Numbered from the stretch's first letter, positions 32,397 through 44,261 are shown. The stretch is DNA of 64,000 bases from a candidate division SR1 bacterium Aalborg_AAW-1 (GCA_001007975.1 CP011268.1:930001-994000); one strand, 5' to 3'. Numbers and translations are program-made. The notes: generated from the letters alone by a model not told the origin.

Positions 32397-33839
32397 ATGT
32401 TTAGAAAAACCCAATTTGCTCGTAAACCTCTTCAGTCAGTCAAGGTCAGTAAGCCAAAAACTTCTCGTAGAGAAAAAATTGTACGATGGGGATTACTTGG
32501 AACTTTTTTGATAATATCATATTTTGCCTGATGGATGCAGACATGGGCGAAACAAATTGCTAATACTGTCGCTTATATTGCATGATCAACTATTGGAAAC
32601 TCTGTACAAAAAGATGAATCTAAAAATATCAATGTACTGCTTGTATGATATGGATGAGGAAAACATGGTTGAGCTCAGCTTGCCGATACTATTATAGTAG
32701 CTTCTTATAATACTAATCAACATTCTGTATCTATGATTTCTCTTCCTAGAGATCTGCTTGTGTTGAATTGATCTGGAGATGTGGTGAAAATTAATTCAAT
32801 TCTCTCTCGTGCATATAATAATAACGGTTGAGATATTAGATCTGCTGCACAAACTCTTATGAAGAGTGTTGAAAAAATAACAGGTCTGACTATACCATAT
32901 TATGCGATGATAGATTTTGATGGATTTATACAAGTCGTTGATTCAGTTGGCGGTATTGATATTTATGTTCCACAACATTTTTTAGATAGAGAATATCCAG
33001 TTGATTGGAATGGTACTTATGAAATATTTGAACTCTTTGAATGATGGAATCATCTTTCAGGACCAAATACATTAAAATATGCCAGATCAAGACATAGTAC
33101 ATCAGATTTCTCTCGTTCAAAAAGACAGCAACAAATTATAGAAGCTGTTGCTAAAAAAATACTCAGTAGAGATAATCTCTCTATAAGTAAATTAGGAGAA
33201 TTGTATAATTATTATACAACAATTGTTAAAACTAATTTACAGTTAGATGATATGGTGTGATTAGCTAAAAATGGAACTAATATTCCTCAAATGTTTGCGT
33301 TTGGTTATACTACGCAATGTGCTAACACGATATGGAGAACAATGGTAGCATGATGTGTTTTAAGAGATGCTTCTGGAGGATTATTACCTGAAAATAGTAG
33401 TGGTGGAGTTATTGAAGCCTATCGTGATACGAAAACATTCGCTAAAATTGTATCAAGCAATCCTGCATTTTTGGCTGAAGATGCTCAGATTACTATCTAT
33501 AACGCCAGTGATAAAGAACAATCAAAATTACTTCCATTTGGAGATGGTATAGCCTCCAAAACTGCTGCAAAAATGAGAAGATATGCCCTTGATGTACAAG
33601 AAGTCACGAATACAGATCTCATAAGTACATGAACTTTTGTAGAAATCTATGGTACAGGAACATATGACAACACTATAGAATTGATGAAACAATTTGTTCC
33701 TATCCAACAAGTTATTACCTACCCTGATAGAATTAATACTCAGGGAGTAATGAAAACGTGAGAAGTCTATCTCTATCTTGGTGAAGACTATATACAAAAT
33801 ATTGGTCAGAAAGAATTTGATTTTTATAGTATTATATAA
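32397..33839 (+). CDS. LytR-CpsA-Psr (LCP) family cell-wall ligase
   Basis: 480 residues. Basic cytoplasmic tail (1-40), one membrane helix (about 44-62), then an LCP domain: NVLLVGYGGGKHGGAQLADTI, MISLPRDLLV, VVDSVGGIDIYVP, LKYARSRH and SDFSRSKRQQQII. The arginines that bind pyrophosphate are AGA or CGT. A C-terminal LytR_C domain (AQITIYNASD...) follows. LCP enzymes attach polymers such as teichoic acid or capsule to peptidoglycan. Numerous TGA glycines. The mutY GTG start lies 3 bases after the stop, so they are likely coupled. Confidence 0.92.
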
Positions 33840-33841
33840 AG

Positions 33842-34645
33842 GTGAATATACAACACATTCAGCAATTTCAATCTTATATTCGAAAACGACGAGCGGAGAA
33901 TCGTAGAGACTTGCCATGGCGTAAAACTACTGATCCTTATAAAATTTGGATCTCTGAAACAATGTTATGTCAGACTCAGGTGAGTAGGGTGATTACGTAT
34001 TATAATGATTGGTTAAGAAAATTTCCAACAGTAGAAAAATTAGCACAAGCAACTACCAGTGATGTGCTTTCTGCATGGTCTGGTTTAGGCTATAATAGTA
34101 GAGGATTGAGAGTATTGCAAGCAGCGAAAGATATTGTAGCACGTTGATCTTTTCCTACTACCTATGTAGACCTTGTTACTTTGCCTGGAGTAGGGGATTA
34201 TGTAGCGAGTGCAATCTTAGCATTTGCTTATGGTCAAAATGTAGCCGTTATTGATACGAATATTAGGAGGATCTTGATTCATCAGTTTTCTCTTGATGAA
34301 AAAATATCATTACAAGAACTCAAAGAAATCGCTCTTAAGGTACTGCCACACTGATATGCTACCGAATGGTATAATGCCCTGATGGATTATGGAGCATTAG
34401 AACTTACAGCAAAAAAAACTGGTATCAGACCCCTTACACGTCAAGGTAAGTTCGAAGGTTCGAGAAGACAAGTGAGAGCATGGATAGTGAAGACAATTAT
34501 TAATTCGCAATGAGGAATTATCAATTATGAAGATATTCAACAAAGATTTCCTGATCGTGATGATCTTCAGAGTATTGTAGATGATCTAGTCAATGAAAAG
34601 ATTATTGAAATTAATGACTGAAAATTATTTATATGTAATATGTAA
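33842..34645 (+). CDS. mutY: MutY-like A/G-specific DNA glycosylase without Fe-S cluster
   Basis: A 267-residue HhH-GPD glycosylase removing adenine opposite 8-oxoG. Catalytic Glu in ISETMLCQTQV, helix-hairpin-helix LPGVGDYVASAI, and catalytic Asp in AVIDTNIRRIL. CGA-CGA before AENRRDLPWR reads WW, matching the usual W-Y/W-F there. The four-cysteine Fe-S loop and the Nudix-like C-terminal domain are absent; instead a short winged-helix-like tail follows (YEDIQQRFPDRDDLQSIVDDL). Start GTG 33842. Confidence 0.85.
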
Positions 34646-34650
34646 AAAAA

Positions 34651-34684
34651 ACTATCAACCATGTCAGGAAGATAGTGTTTTTTC
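34651..34684. terminator. Bidirectional terminator between mutY and the secreted-protein gene
   Basis: Stem ACTATC/GATAGT with an inner CC/GG pair, seven A before (34644-34650) and a T-tract after, so it can serve both convergent genes. Confidence 0.65.
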
Positions 34685-34694
34685 TTTTATGAGA

Positions 34695-36344
34695 TTAGAG
34701 ATCAAATGATGAGAATAATCTGTTACCACTGATAGCTCATTTTGGTCTGATAAATTTATAGTTTTCTTGGATGCTATAGGATTCATTTCCTGATACTTTC
34801 AAGAGGAACGAACTTGGCTCATACCATGATGAAGTATCGATCACAGAAAGATCTAGTGCATAGTGTAGAGTATTGTTGTGTGATTGAAGAGATGTGGAAA
34901 ATTTCGTTGTGGTAGATGATTTGTCTCCATCTCCATAATCTTCACTTTGTTTAAGTTCTCCTGATATCCTGAACGTGTTGTTATTGATCGAAAGAGAACT
35001 GTTGAGAGGAAAATCTTCTGTTGCTTTTGTAGTAAGTTGCAATGTAGGTGAGTCTGTTGTTGATAATGTTCCTTGCACAGGAAGAGAGTTAAGAAATGAC
35101 TTAAATTCTTGTTTTACAGTTTCTGGATTATAATGTTCTTCTACATATTCATTCCAATCTTTTTGATGAGCTAAGAAATCTTTTTTGTTATCTATATCAT
35201 AGGTATCTGAAAGGAAAGTGTCATAGCTCATTTTTTCGAATTTAGATTGAGTTGGTATCACAATTGCTGAAAGAATATCATCATAATACCATACTTCTTC
35301 CAAAGTATATGTTTTAAATTCTTCTGTATAATATTCTTTGAGATATTGAATAACTGATTCATCAGCAAGATCTTCATCTGTTGCGATATAATCTGGAGGG
35401 AAAATCATTTTTACTAAAGAGACAAATTCTTTAGAATTGGTATCAAATGCTTTCATCAGTTCTCTCTGTTGTTTGAATGTGAGTATAAGTGATCATGCAT
35501 GAATTTGTTTAAACAGGTTGATATATTCAGGATATGTCAAAACGTTGAATTCTGAATCAGACTTGAATGTGTCAGGATAATTATTTTTTTGTTCTTGTAG
35601 GTATTCTTCGTAACTTTGTTGATCAAGCATAGATTTATACTCTTCTTCGCTACCGATCAGATCATATTTCTCCAGAAGTTCCATAATATGGTCAGTATCG
35701 AGTTGGACTGAGAACGCATTATTTTTATATCCAGCATTTTTTACTAATGGATATTGTTTAAGAAGAGTAATAATTGCCTGAGGTGAGAATTCTTGTCCAG
35801 ATTTGAGTTCGTCTCTCAACTCTTTTGGAAGTAGTATTCTGATCCATTGGTTTTGTGCTTTGCTTAAAAAGGCTGCTATCATAGTATCCACATCACTCTT
35901 TATGTCTGCTGGAAGTGCACTAGTATTGAATGATAATGAATTGATCTTTAGAAATGCTGTAGTTGGAGTAAGTTTGAAATCGATATTTCCTTGGATTTTG
36001 AGATCTCTGATGCTAAGCTCATCAAATAAAGAAATACTTAGATTTGTATCAAGATTGATATTTCCTTCAGCATAAGTTCCAGATTCTTTTTGCTGTATGA
36101 TTTGATTATATCATACTTGAGCCCAAAGAGACATAGTAGTGTCACCATTGCTGCTTATAGATAGTGTTGTACTTCATTGTGATGCAAGAGCATCAGTAGG
36201 TTTGGTAGGTGTAAGTGTAGATTCGCTTACTACATGCTCAATAAGATTATTATAGGTTGTATTAAAATCAACTGATTGTGCTAATCCTGATGAAGAAAGA
36301 CTTGTAAGAAAAGCTATCCCCGTAATAATAGATTTTTTGAACAT
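34695..36344 (-). CDS. Large secreted protein, unknown function
   Basis: 549 residues. Signal peptide MFKKSIITGIAFLTSLSSSG ending LAQS. The mature protein has an N-terminal beta-rich half (NINLDTNLSISLFDELSIRDLKIQG), a helical acidic middle (EEEYKSMLDQQSYEEYLQEQ) and a beta-rich C-terminus (TLHYALDLSVIDTSSWY). This layout of repeated LKxxxF / KLTPTTAFLKI elements resembles lipoprotein-carrier-like domains, but I do not recognise a family. Only a few TGA codons, at GSTTLS, IHAGS, PKGAIS. Confidence 0.6.
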
Positions 36345-36485
36345 TGAGGAAGAAAAATAAAATAAATAATACTTGTATCATATACATTACAATACTATAT
36401 TACAAGAGATAAGCTGAACAATATTCTTTTGCTTTTTTTCTTGTGATAGATATAGTAGTCGTAATTATTAATTTTTAATGACTAA

Positions 36486-37733
36486 TTGCTCATTATTTTG
36501 GCTTACTCTCACTCACAACTCAAGACTTTCGATGAATGTGCATTACGCTTTCGCTATAAATATATCGACAAGATACCAGAACCACAGGTAGCGGAATCAC
36601 CAGCTCTCAAGTTTGGAAGTATCATCCATGATTGTATGGAAGTGCTCTATAAGAGAATCCAAACTAGTGGGAAGGCACCAGTACAAGATGAGCTCAAGAC
36701 CTACTTCCGTGATGAGATGACCAGGTATCGTGATCAGTACGATGCTGTGTCAGAATTGCCCTTTTCACCTCAAAATTTTGACGAGAGAATTTCGTTAGGT
36801 GAGCAAATGATAGACTGGTATTATGAGACCTATGCGCCGTTTGATCAAGCGAAAGTGAATGGATTGGAGCAAATGATCAACTTTGAATTACCGAATAAGT
36901 CCAAGTTTAGAGGAATTATCGATAGACTGGATATTAAAGATGGTCATGCTACGATTGTAGATTATAAAACAGATAAGACGATTGCGCCTTTTGCACAGTT
37001 TGAAGAGACATATCAACAGCAGTTAACCAGTTATGCTGTCTGGGTGATGAATAATTACTCTCACGTGGTGAATTCTGTGACGGGAAAACTGATTTATCTT
37101 CGTCTTCAAGAAGAGGTGAGTTGGGAAATTACGAGTGACATGTTAGAGAATGCTATTGCCAAGATTACGGACAAAATTACGTTCATCCAAGAGACACTTT
37201 TCCGTTATAATATGGGTGAAAAGGATGCATTCTGACCCACTGAGTGATACCAGTGTCGCCGATGTGCGTACCAAGTGATGTGTCCATTGTGGAAACATAA
37301 ATTTCAAGATGATGAAGTAGTGATTGCTACCGAAATTGGTGAGACTACTATCAAAAAACTTGTTGATAAATTTTATCATCTCAATAATCAGAAGAAAGAG
37401 CTTGAAGATCAACTGAAGGGAATTAAAGAATTCCTCGAAGAATATGTTCACAACCATCGTGATGAGGAACGAAAGAAACTCTATGGAGAACAAGGTCAAC
37501 TGGATGTCAGACATACGAATGAATATAAACCACAAAATGCTGAAAAAAATGATATCCTTAAACAATTTCTCCTTGAACACGACCTCATCGATTTACTCAC
37601 TCTCCAAGTCAATACGGGAAAACTTACCAAATACCTCAAAGAACATCCTGACCAGATGTTTAATTTTGCCGACCTTATAGAGTTACAAGATAAAGTAACC
37701 GTAGGTTGGGCAAAGGAAAAGAAAGAGAAATAA
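36486..37733 (+). CDS. RecB/Cas4-like PD-(D/E)XK nuclease
   Basis: A 415-residue protein. YSHSQLKTFDECALRFRYKYI (start of RecB-like nuclease domain), GSIIHDCMEVLY, GIIDRLDIKDGHATIVDYKT (metal-binding D...DYKT), QQQLTSYAVWV, then YQC-R-W-C-AYQVMC with CGA as the Trp, the Cys cluster of Cas4/AddB-type nucleases. A C-terminal coiled extension follows (about 265-415). TTG 36486 is the first start after TAA; TTG 36498 is an alternative. Only three TGA, all at F-G-PTE-G-Y region. No cas genes nearby, so a repair role is likelier. Confidence 0.82.
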
Positions 37734-37759
37734 TATTTTACTCTTATTAATATCTATTA

Positions 37760-38089
37760 ATGTTGTTATATAATTTATGAAAACCTGTAGAACAACTTTC
37801 TTATTCTGATCTCGATCATATAATCCAGGCATATCAATCATTGGGATTGTCGTGTGTTTCTAATCTCTATGATACATTGTCATTAGATACTATTAAAAAA
37901 GAATCTGTTTCTCCCTATGGTTTGAGTTGTGAAATTACTCCACATCCATTTGAGGCAGATAATAAACTGATCTTTACTACACGTAATGGTGATGCTGTAG
38001 TACAAGTTATACCAAATACTCAACAAGAACACATCTCTGAGGAATATTTCCAAGAAGTATTTGATAATTATTTTATGCATTCGAAATAA
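37760..38089 (+). CDS. Hypothetical small protein
   Basis: 109 residues from ATG 37760 (MLLYN-L-G-KPVEQL, with a TGA glycine), extending the TTG-started frame at 37841. Acidic, with PYGLSCEITPHPFEAD and VVQVIPNTQQEH. No family recognised. Follows the nuclease gene by 26 bases. Confidence 0.5.
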
Positions 38090-38134
38090 TTTTTTCTCTT
38101 GTAGTTGCTCTAAAGATTTCTATACTTAGATGTT

Positions 38135-39067
38135 ATGTTTAAAAAAATACTCGTCGAGTCACTCAAACAAGTAGCAGAATATCCACTCTTGGTCAGGATT
38201 GCTTTTTTGACAGGATTTGTAGAAACGCTCGGTGCATTCTGGAGATTTGGTAATACCTTCTATGTAATACTAAAACATAATATCGATATATCCAGTTTAC
38301 AGGGTAGTTTATGAGAATATCTGAGAGCTATTTTTGATGTAGCTATGGATAATATAAGCTTTGGGACAGGATTTTTTTTATTACTCATGGGAGTGATTGG
38401 ATACATGTTTCTCTATCCGATTGGTCATGGTATGATGATTGCCTATTCAGAGTATAAATCTGGAGTGAAAGCTTTTAATATAGCCTGGAAAAGATATTTT
38501 ACGATCACGATAGCACAAGCAACTCTTTCTGTGATTACGATATGATCTTGGCATCTTCTTGCGTTTCGTTACTTTTACGATTGGGGTATCTTGAGTAATG
38601 TATTAATTCAGATCTTTGTTGTGCTCGTGGGAACATTTCTCTTAGTTACTTCATTTCTCTATGCCTTTGCAAATGTAAGTACTGTAGCAGATGATTTTAG
38701 TTCATCCAAACCTGTACAACAAGCCCAAGAAGCTCTAAAAAATAGTGCAAAAATAGCTATGGATCATCCTTTTGTAACGATTAAGTTTTTACTCCTTTCG
38801 TTAGTTTTGCAAATAAGATTTTTCCTGACCACAGTATTCGTGATTGGGATTCCTGCTGTTTTGATTCGATTTTTGATGCAGATCGGATTGATCAGTGAAG
38901 ATAGTGCTGTCGATATTGTACTTGTTACAGCTGGAATTTTGCTCTTAGCTTCTATGTATATCAACTCAATCGTTGATGCGTTCTTCGCTGTTTATCGATA
39001 TAAACTTTACAAAGAACTCAGAGATTGACCAAGTGATATAATAGTACCAGAATCATCAGCTCAATAA
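38135..39067 (+). CDS. Polytopic membrane protein
   Basis: A 310-residue protein with about six hydrophobic segments (residues ~24-45, 78-100, 120-145, 160-185, 215-245, 260-285). Ends with ELRDGPSDIIVPESSAQ. Two helices flank a loop ANVSTVADDFSSSKPVQQAQEALKNSA. Resembles the long multi-pass DUF proteins common in CPR genomes, but no family can be named. Native (TGA at SLGEYL, TIGSW, RDGPS). Confidence 0.6.
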
Positions 39068-39139
39068 CATATACTTGACATTAAATATATAAATAATTAT
39101 AATTTATTCTAAAATAAAATAATAAAAATCTTAAAAATT

Positions 39140-39517
39140 ATGAAAATAAAAAATTTTTATCCAGTTTCAAAAAAACTCCTTGTAGATATAATTCAATTTA
39201 TAGCTACAGCAGAATTAGCTCATTCTACACAATCAGTAGGATGGAAAATTTGTCTGTTTAGTAGAGATGAACAATTTCATACATTATGGAATCAAGTAAA
39301 AAAATCATCTGATAGTGATTTGTTAAGACAAATAGTGCAGTTTATTGCTTGGAAATTTCAAGAGTATGAACAAAAAATTTATAGTTTTGAAGAAATTGGG
39401 AACGCTACCTTAGAATTTTGTTCAAGAGATGGTTTTGAGCAGTTGTGCTTTGAAGTTACAGGTCAGAATCCTGAAGAACTAATCAATACATGCATCTTGT
39501 ATGATGATGAAAAATAA
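39140..39517 (+). CDS. Hypothetical soluble protein, import-like (no TGA)
   Basis: 125 residues (MKIKNFYPVSKKLLVDIIQF...), helical with TAELAHSTQSVGWKICLF. No TGA; leader AAAAATTATG. First of three consecutive TGA-free genes (39140, 39543, 39973), each preceded by an A-rich AAAATT-type leader and closely spaced, so they form one block. No family recognised. Confidence 0.55.
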   Translation: MKIKNFYPVSKKLLVDIIQFIATAELAHSTQSVGWKICLFSRDEQFHTLWNQVKKSSDSDLLRQIVQFIAWKFQEYEQKIYSFEEIGNATLEFCSRDGFEQLCFEVTGQNPEELINTCILYDDEK

Positions 39518-39542
39518 ATACAAAAATTAAAAAATTAAAATT

Positions 39543-39962
39543 ATGAAAAAAATCTTATTGATGTTACTTCTAGTGACGCTTATGGTCCTTTATTCTTGTG
39601 ATCGAAATGAGGATTGTATAACGACAACAGTTGCACCGCTTTTCTATAAAGCGATGCCAGGATCATCAGAGCGATTTGGTGGTCAACTCTCTATCTATGG
39701 ATTAGATTATGTAGATCCACTTGATATAGATGTAAATTATTATCGTATTGATTTTAAAAATGCCGATGTAATTTATATCCCGTGGAATGAATTTATGATC
39801 CTACGTGATCCTACATTCAAGGATAGGCTTGCATTTGAAATCGTTGGACCACCTGTTACTACCTATACAGGAAGACCAGTATCTCACATTCGTACTATTA
39901 CAGTACAGTGTAAGATTAAATCACATGACTATTTGACTCAAAAAATTACAAAAAACTTTTAA
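39543..39962 (+). CDS. Bacteroidetes-like lipoprotein (no TGA)
   Basis: 139 residues. Signal MKKILLMLLLVTLMVLYSC with lipobox Cys 19 followed by DRNEDC. The mature part is beta-rich (ERFGGQLSIYGLDYVDP, VIYIPWNEFMIL). CGA codes the residue in SC-D-CGA-NED, where Arg is natural. All glycines are GGN. Looks like a flavobacterial surface lipoprotein; function unknown. Confidence 0.6.
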   Translation: MKKILLMLLLVTLMVLYSCDRNEDCITTTVAPLFYKAMPGSSERFGGQLSIYGLDYVDPLDIDVNYYRIDFKNADVIYIPWNEFMILRDPTFKDRLAFEIVGPPVTTYTGRPVSHIRTITVQCKIKSHDYLTQKITKNF

Positions 39963-39972
39963 AACAAAAATT

Positions 39973-40263
39973 ATGAAGAAAAAAACTTTTTTAGATGCAG
40001 TGAATGATAGTACTGCAAATATGTATTGGCAGATAGCTAAACCATATATAGTACTTATTGGAATGATATTATGGATTATAAGTGTTTTTGTCTCTGCATT
40101 ATTAAAGAATCCTCTACTTTTAATAGGTACCTGTATGGTTGGATTGATTGCAGCAATAACATTAGCACTAAATTATGTAAATAATATTTCTACAAAGATT
40201 GAACCTGAGAAAATTGAATCTGATGAATATGATCATTTCTATCCTGATCGGGATGGAATATAA
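39973..40263 (+). CDS. Two-helix membrane protein (no TGA)
   Basis: 96 residues: helices about 25-42 and 47-68, then an acidic tail TKIEPEKIESDEYDHFYPD. Starts 10 bases after the lipoprotein stop. It contains CGG in PD-CGG-DGI near its end. No family recognised. The last gene of the TGA-free block and followed by a strong terminator. Confidence 0.5.
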   Translation: MKKKTFLDAVNDSTANMYWQIAKPYIVLIGMILWIISVFVSALLKNPLLLIGTCMVGLIAAITLALNYVNNISTKIEPEKIESDEYDHFYPDRDGI

Positions 40264-40269
40264 CAAGTT

Positions 40270-40298
40270 AAGCTGGTAGTAATTCTATCAGCTTTTTT
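40270..40298 (+). terminator. Terminator of the TGA-free block
   Basis: Ten-bp stem AAGCTGGTAG/CTATCAGCTT (one G-T pair) with a 5-base loop and six T. It ends the block at 39140-40263. Confidence 0.85.
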
Positions 40299-40302
40299 CG
40301 TA

Positions 40303-40327
40303 AGAAAAAATCCCAAAGATTTGGGAC
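40303..40327 (-). terminator. Terminator after the CCA-adding enzyme gene
   Basis: TCCCAAA/TTTGGGA stem (40311-40326) with a two-base loop, followed by seven T on the minus strand. Faces the previous terminator. Confidence 0.8.
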
Positions 40328-41952
40328 TATTCTTTCATCCATCACTGGATAACGGTGAGAAGGGTTTCTTTATCATTTCTACTCAGATCTTCGAGTACTC
40401 GTTCGTAAGACTTTTTGAGTAATACGCCTAGTTGAGGTCATGGTGTGAGTTTAAGTTCCTTCATCAGTAAGTCGCCATTGATAGCGAGTTCTTTCATTGA
40501 GAATCTTCCCTCTTCTTCCATGATGATATCAATCAGATCTATTAAACCATATACATCATCGACTGCAGGAGCCTGAATAGGATTATACTGCCCAAGACGA
40601 TCAGCTACTGTCAGAAGACACAAGTTTTTTACCATATCTGGACCGACTTGGGCTATCATTGGTCTGAGCTTCTTTTTATAGTGAGATTCATCTCCCATAA
40701 GTATTTCACCTATTTTCATATGTCGACGCACATATCGAGCGATAGTATCTATTTCTTTGGTGCTAGCATTGAGATTTTTGAAGTCTTCTCTGACGAAATC
40801 TTCTCCACAGATCACATGATTCAGCCAAGAGCTAAACATACTTCTTACTCCTTCTTCATCAAGTTTCATATTATAAGATGAATATTGTTCTACTTTCCCT
40901 ACATCGTGATAGAGAGCAGCGTAACGGAGAAGTTTGTCAGTACTGAGTTGTTGTGCATGGTAGAGTACCATGAGCGTATGCGTATACACATCAAAGGGAT
41001 GATATCTGAGAGGTTGTTCAACTCCTTTGTTATCGTAGACTTTGGGGAAAATCCATTTTAAGAGATTGGCTGCATCCAGAAGTGCAACAAATCCGAAAGG
41101 ATTATTACCAGCGAAAACCTTATCACATTCTTGTTTGATACGTTCTTTGGCGATATGGCGGATGAGATGAGCATTCTTCTGGAGCGCAGTCCAGGTATGT
41201 TTTTCAAAATCACATTCGAGAGCTACAGAAAATCTCAATCCTCTGACGACTCTGAGAGCATCTTCTTGAAATCTACGATCAGGAGCTCCGACTGCTTTAA
41301 TTTTTTTGTGGACGAGATCCTGTATTCCTCCGTGAGGGTCAAGAATGACGTGAACAGCGTCAGAAAGTATATTGTTTTCTAATGTATTATTTTGAAAATT
41401 ACTAATGAGTTGGTGATCTTGGAGGATTAGTGTTTGAGAAGTTTCATCGTAATATCGCCCCTGTCTGTCTAAGAGTGAAAGAAATTTAGGGTCGGTGGTT
41501 GGCTGTTGATTAGTATCACGTACTATTGCGTTTGTTTTGTAGTAGTATAGACAGTTGATGGTAAAATCTCTTCTCTGACTATCATCCAGGAGTGAATCAG
41601 ATCGTACGACTTCATCAGGATGACGTCCATCACTATAGGTTGTCTCTGTGCGAAAGGGAGTTATTTCGTATTGGGTAGTATTTCATTCTGACTTGGGTAT
41701 AATCGTCATCGTTCCGTATTTTTCGGTATCGAAAAACGAAAATTCTTTATCATAACTAGTAATAATATTTTTGTTTTCTGTATGTGTTCCCGAGAGGGTA
41801 ATATCCACATCATCCATATTGGTCTCTCTATTAAGTAAGAGATCTCTAATCATTCCACCTACGAAAAAAAAATGTTTCTGACCGAAAATGGCGGACAGAT
41901 AGTTGTGATGATCAGATAGACGATTAAGATTATGAAATAACAACATGATCAT
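40327..41952 (-). CDS. cca: CCA-adding tRNA nucleotidyltransferase with HD domain
   Basis: A 541-residue enzyme that adds or repairs the CCA tail of tRNAs. Nucleotidyltransferase core: FFVGGMIRDLLLN, then DVDITLSG, SQRRDFTINCLYY, and DRRFQEDALRVVRGLRFS. A C-terminal HD domain has the HD pair in LRYAALYHDVGKVEQY. All the conserved arginines use AGA or CGT. Start 41952 (ATG ATC ATG; 41946 also possible). The end passes a TGA glycine to TAG at 40327. A shared region with the facing terminator is just past the stop. Confidence 0.92.
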
Positions 41953-42052
41953 AGTATAAGAAAAAAGAGAAAAAAAACAAGTTTTTGGCTTGCAAAAATT
42001 TTATATAAAATTATATATCAGATTATATCTTTATACATTTATCAACATCATT

Positions 42053-42379
42053 ATGGTACATATCATAGAATCTCGTGAAGAATTTGAACTGAAAGTATTG
42101 TGATCTGACACAGGTGTCGTATTAGTAGATTTTTTTGCAGATTGGTGTGGGCCTTGTAAGGTGATCGCTCCTGTGATTGAAGAATTATCCGTAGAAAATA
42201 CAGACAAGGCTACTATCTACAAAGTTGATGTTGATGAGTTACCTGAATTAGCATCACAATATGATATTTTTTCTATACCTACTGTTCTTATATTTCATAA
42301 TGGTGTATTGAGTTGAGAACCCTTTACAGGTGTGTTTGAACAACACGACTATCAACAAGTGATAGATACACTTGTATAA
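42053..42379 (+). CDS. trxA: Thioredoxin
   Basis: 108 residues. Active site WCGPCK in VDFFADWCGPCKVIAPV, then the cis-Pro motif SIPTVLIFHNG. Reduces disulfides and supplies electrons to, for instance, MsrBA. Two TGA glycines (LG-SDTG, LSG-EPF). Monocistronic. Confidence 0.95.
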
Positions 42380-42413
42380 ACACATAAAGAACGAAAGAGT
42401 AAAAATATATTTC

Positions 42414-42444
42414 AAAAAAAGCTATCAAAATTCCTGATAGCTTT
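42414..42444 (-). terminator. Terminator after the 116-aa gene
   Basis: Stem AAAGCTATC/GATAGCTTT (9 bp) with a 9-base loop, followed by T-tract on the minus strand. May serve trxA as well on the plus strand. Confidence 0.7.
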
Positions 42445-42451
42445 ACTTAAA

Positions 42452-42802
42452 TTAGGCAACTGCTTGAGAAACATTTTCAATAGCTTGATAGAGTGACTTG
42501 AATTTAGGGTCATATGAGTAAAACTCAATAGGTTTTTTCAAGAGACATTTTTTTATGATGTCTTGTAAAAGAACAAACTCTTCTTTTTCTAGTTCTCCAT
42601 CTTGTATTGACACAAACTTATTAATTTCTTCTTTTTTAAATATCATTAGATAAAAAACTGTTTTGAGTTCTTTTGATGAATGAAGATTTTTGATATGAAG
42701 TTCATAATAAGGAATGTTTTTATCAACGCTTTTGACTGATGTAAGTAAATCAATCAGGACGTTAATTAATTGTGCAGCTAAAGGTATAACATCTTGTTTC
42801 AT
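42452..42802 (-). CDS. Hypothetical protein (no TGA)
   Basis: 116 residues: MKQDVIPLAAQLINVLIDLL, then VFYLMIFKKEEINKFVSIQDGELEKEEF and YSYDPKFKSLYQAIENV. Helix-rich. Without TGA, and with an AAAATTATTATG leader like the block at 59390. One glycine only, so absence of TGA is weak evidence. No family recognised. Confidence 0.45.
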   Translation of the reverse strand: MKQDVIPLAAQLINVLIDLLTSVKSVDKNIPYYELHIKNLHSSKELKTVFYLMIFKKEEINKFVSIQDGELEKEEFVLLQDIIKKCLLKKPIEFYSYDPKFKSLYQAIENVSQAVA

Positions 42803-42945
42803 AATAATTTTATTTTTTATTTTAACGTAGCTTTGATAGTAGCTATTTAAACATATAAAATCAAGGAGAAATAAGATGATCTCTTGATTTTTTCTCTTAT
42901 ATATCTATAAACTTTATAAACTTTATAAACCTTATAACTATTGTG

Positions 42946-44238
42946 ATGCTTCCACTCAAACAAGAACTTGAACAAAGAGGACTTCTCAACCAATATACTG
43001 ATGAATCACTGTTTGATCTCTACGACCAAGGTGGTCAGAAATTCTATTTTGGGATGGATCCAACGGCTGATAGTTTACACTTGGGCAATTTTGTAAACTT
43101 TATGAATGCTGTTCACCTGATGAGAAGGGGAAATGTCTGTATTCCTCTGGTTGGTGGAGCGACAGGAATGATCGGTGATCCAGGAGGGAAAGATAGTGAG
43201 AGAAGTTTCTTATCTGAAGACGTGCTTGCTCATAATGTGACTTCTATCCAAAACCAAATACAGTATCTGATCAACAATATCAAAGATATCCTTGGCGAAG
43301 ACCTTCAAACAGATCCAGTCTTTAATAATAAAGATTTTTATAAGGATATGACATTCTTAGATTTCCTTCGTGAAGCAGGAAAATATATCACGGTGAACAG
43401 TATGATGTCACGTGAAACGGTGAAAAAAAGAATTGAAGATCCTGACAAAAGTATCTCGTATACCGAGTTTAGTTATATGCTGATCCAGGGGTATGATTTC
43501 TATAAGTTTTATACAGAACACGATTGTAAACTTCAGATCGCTGGCTCTGATCAATGGGGGAATCTTACCGTAGGTACGGAACTTATCCGTAAAAAAGCTA
43601 ATGGGACTGCCTATGGATTTACTTGTCCTCTGATTTTGGATAGTAATGGAAAGAAATTTGGTAAATCTGAGTGAAATGCAATTTTCTTGGATACCAATAA
43701 ATCAAGTCCATACTTTATCTATCAGTATTTCTTGAATATTGCGGATGACGATGTGGAGAGATTCTTGAAGTTGTTCACGTTCTATACTTTCGATGAGATT
43801 TCTGCTATCGTAGCAGAACATAATACCAATCCTGCAGCTCGCTATGGTCAGATGAAATTAGCAAGTTATATCGTATCGCTGATCGCTGGACCTGAAGCAG
43901 CAGAACAAGCAAAAAAGATGACAACAATTCTGTTCTGACAGGGTGATATTCTCGAACTCGTGAAGTGATTGTCTGCAGATGATATCCGTGCTCTCAACTC
44001 TGAAACTGGAGGAAGTACACGAGATGGGTCAGACATCTCTGTGATCGAATTATTGGTATCATCAGGATATGCCTCATCGAATGGAGAAGCCAAAAAACTC
44101 ATCCAAGGTGGAGGAGTATCGCTGAATGAGGTGAAAGTCACTGACTTAGGACAGAAAGTAACACAAGATGATATCATTAATGGAGTAGTTCTTCTTAGAA
44201 AAGGAAAGAAAGGGTTTAAGGTAGTAAAAGTAGTGTAA
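42946..44238 (+). CDS. tyrS: Tyrosyl-tRNA synthetase
   Basis: A 430-residue class I aaRS. HIGH-like SLHLGNF after FGMDPTAD, catalytic GSDQWGNLTVGTELI, KMSKS motif as KKFGKSEG (G is TGA), and a C-terminal S4 RNA-binding domain (SNGEAKKLIQGGGVSLNEV). Conserved Arg in AARYGQMKLA uses CGC. The GTG at 42943 is another possible start. Four TGA in total. Confidence 0.96.
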
Positions 44239-44261
44239 ATTTATTAGTTCAGAGTTTTATT

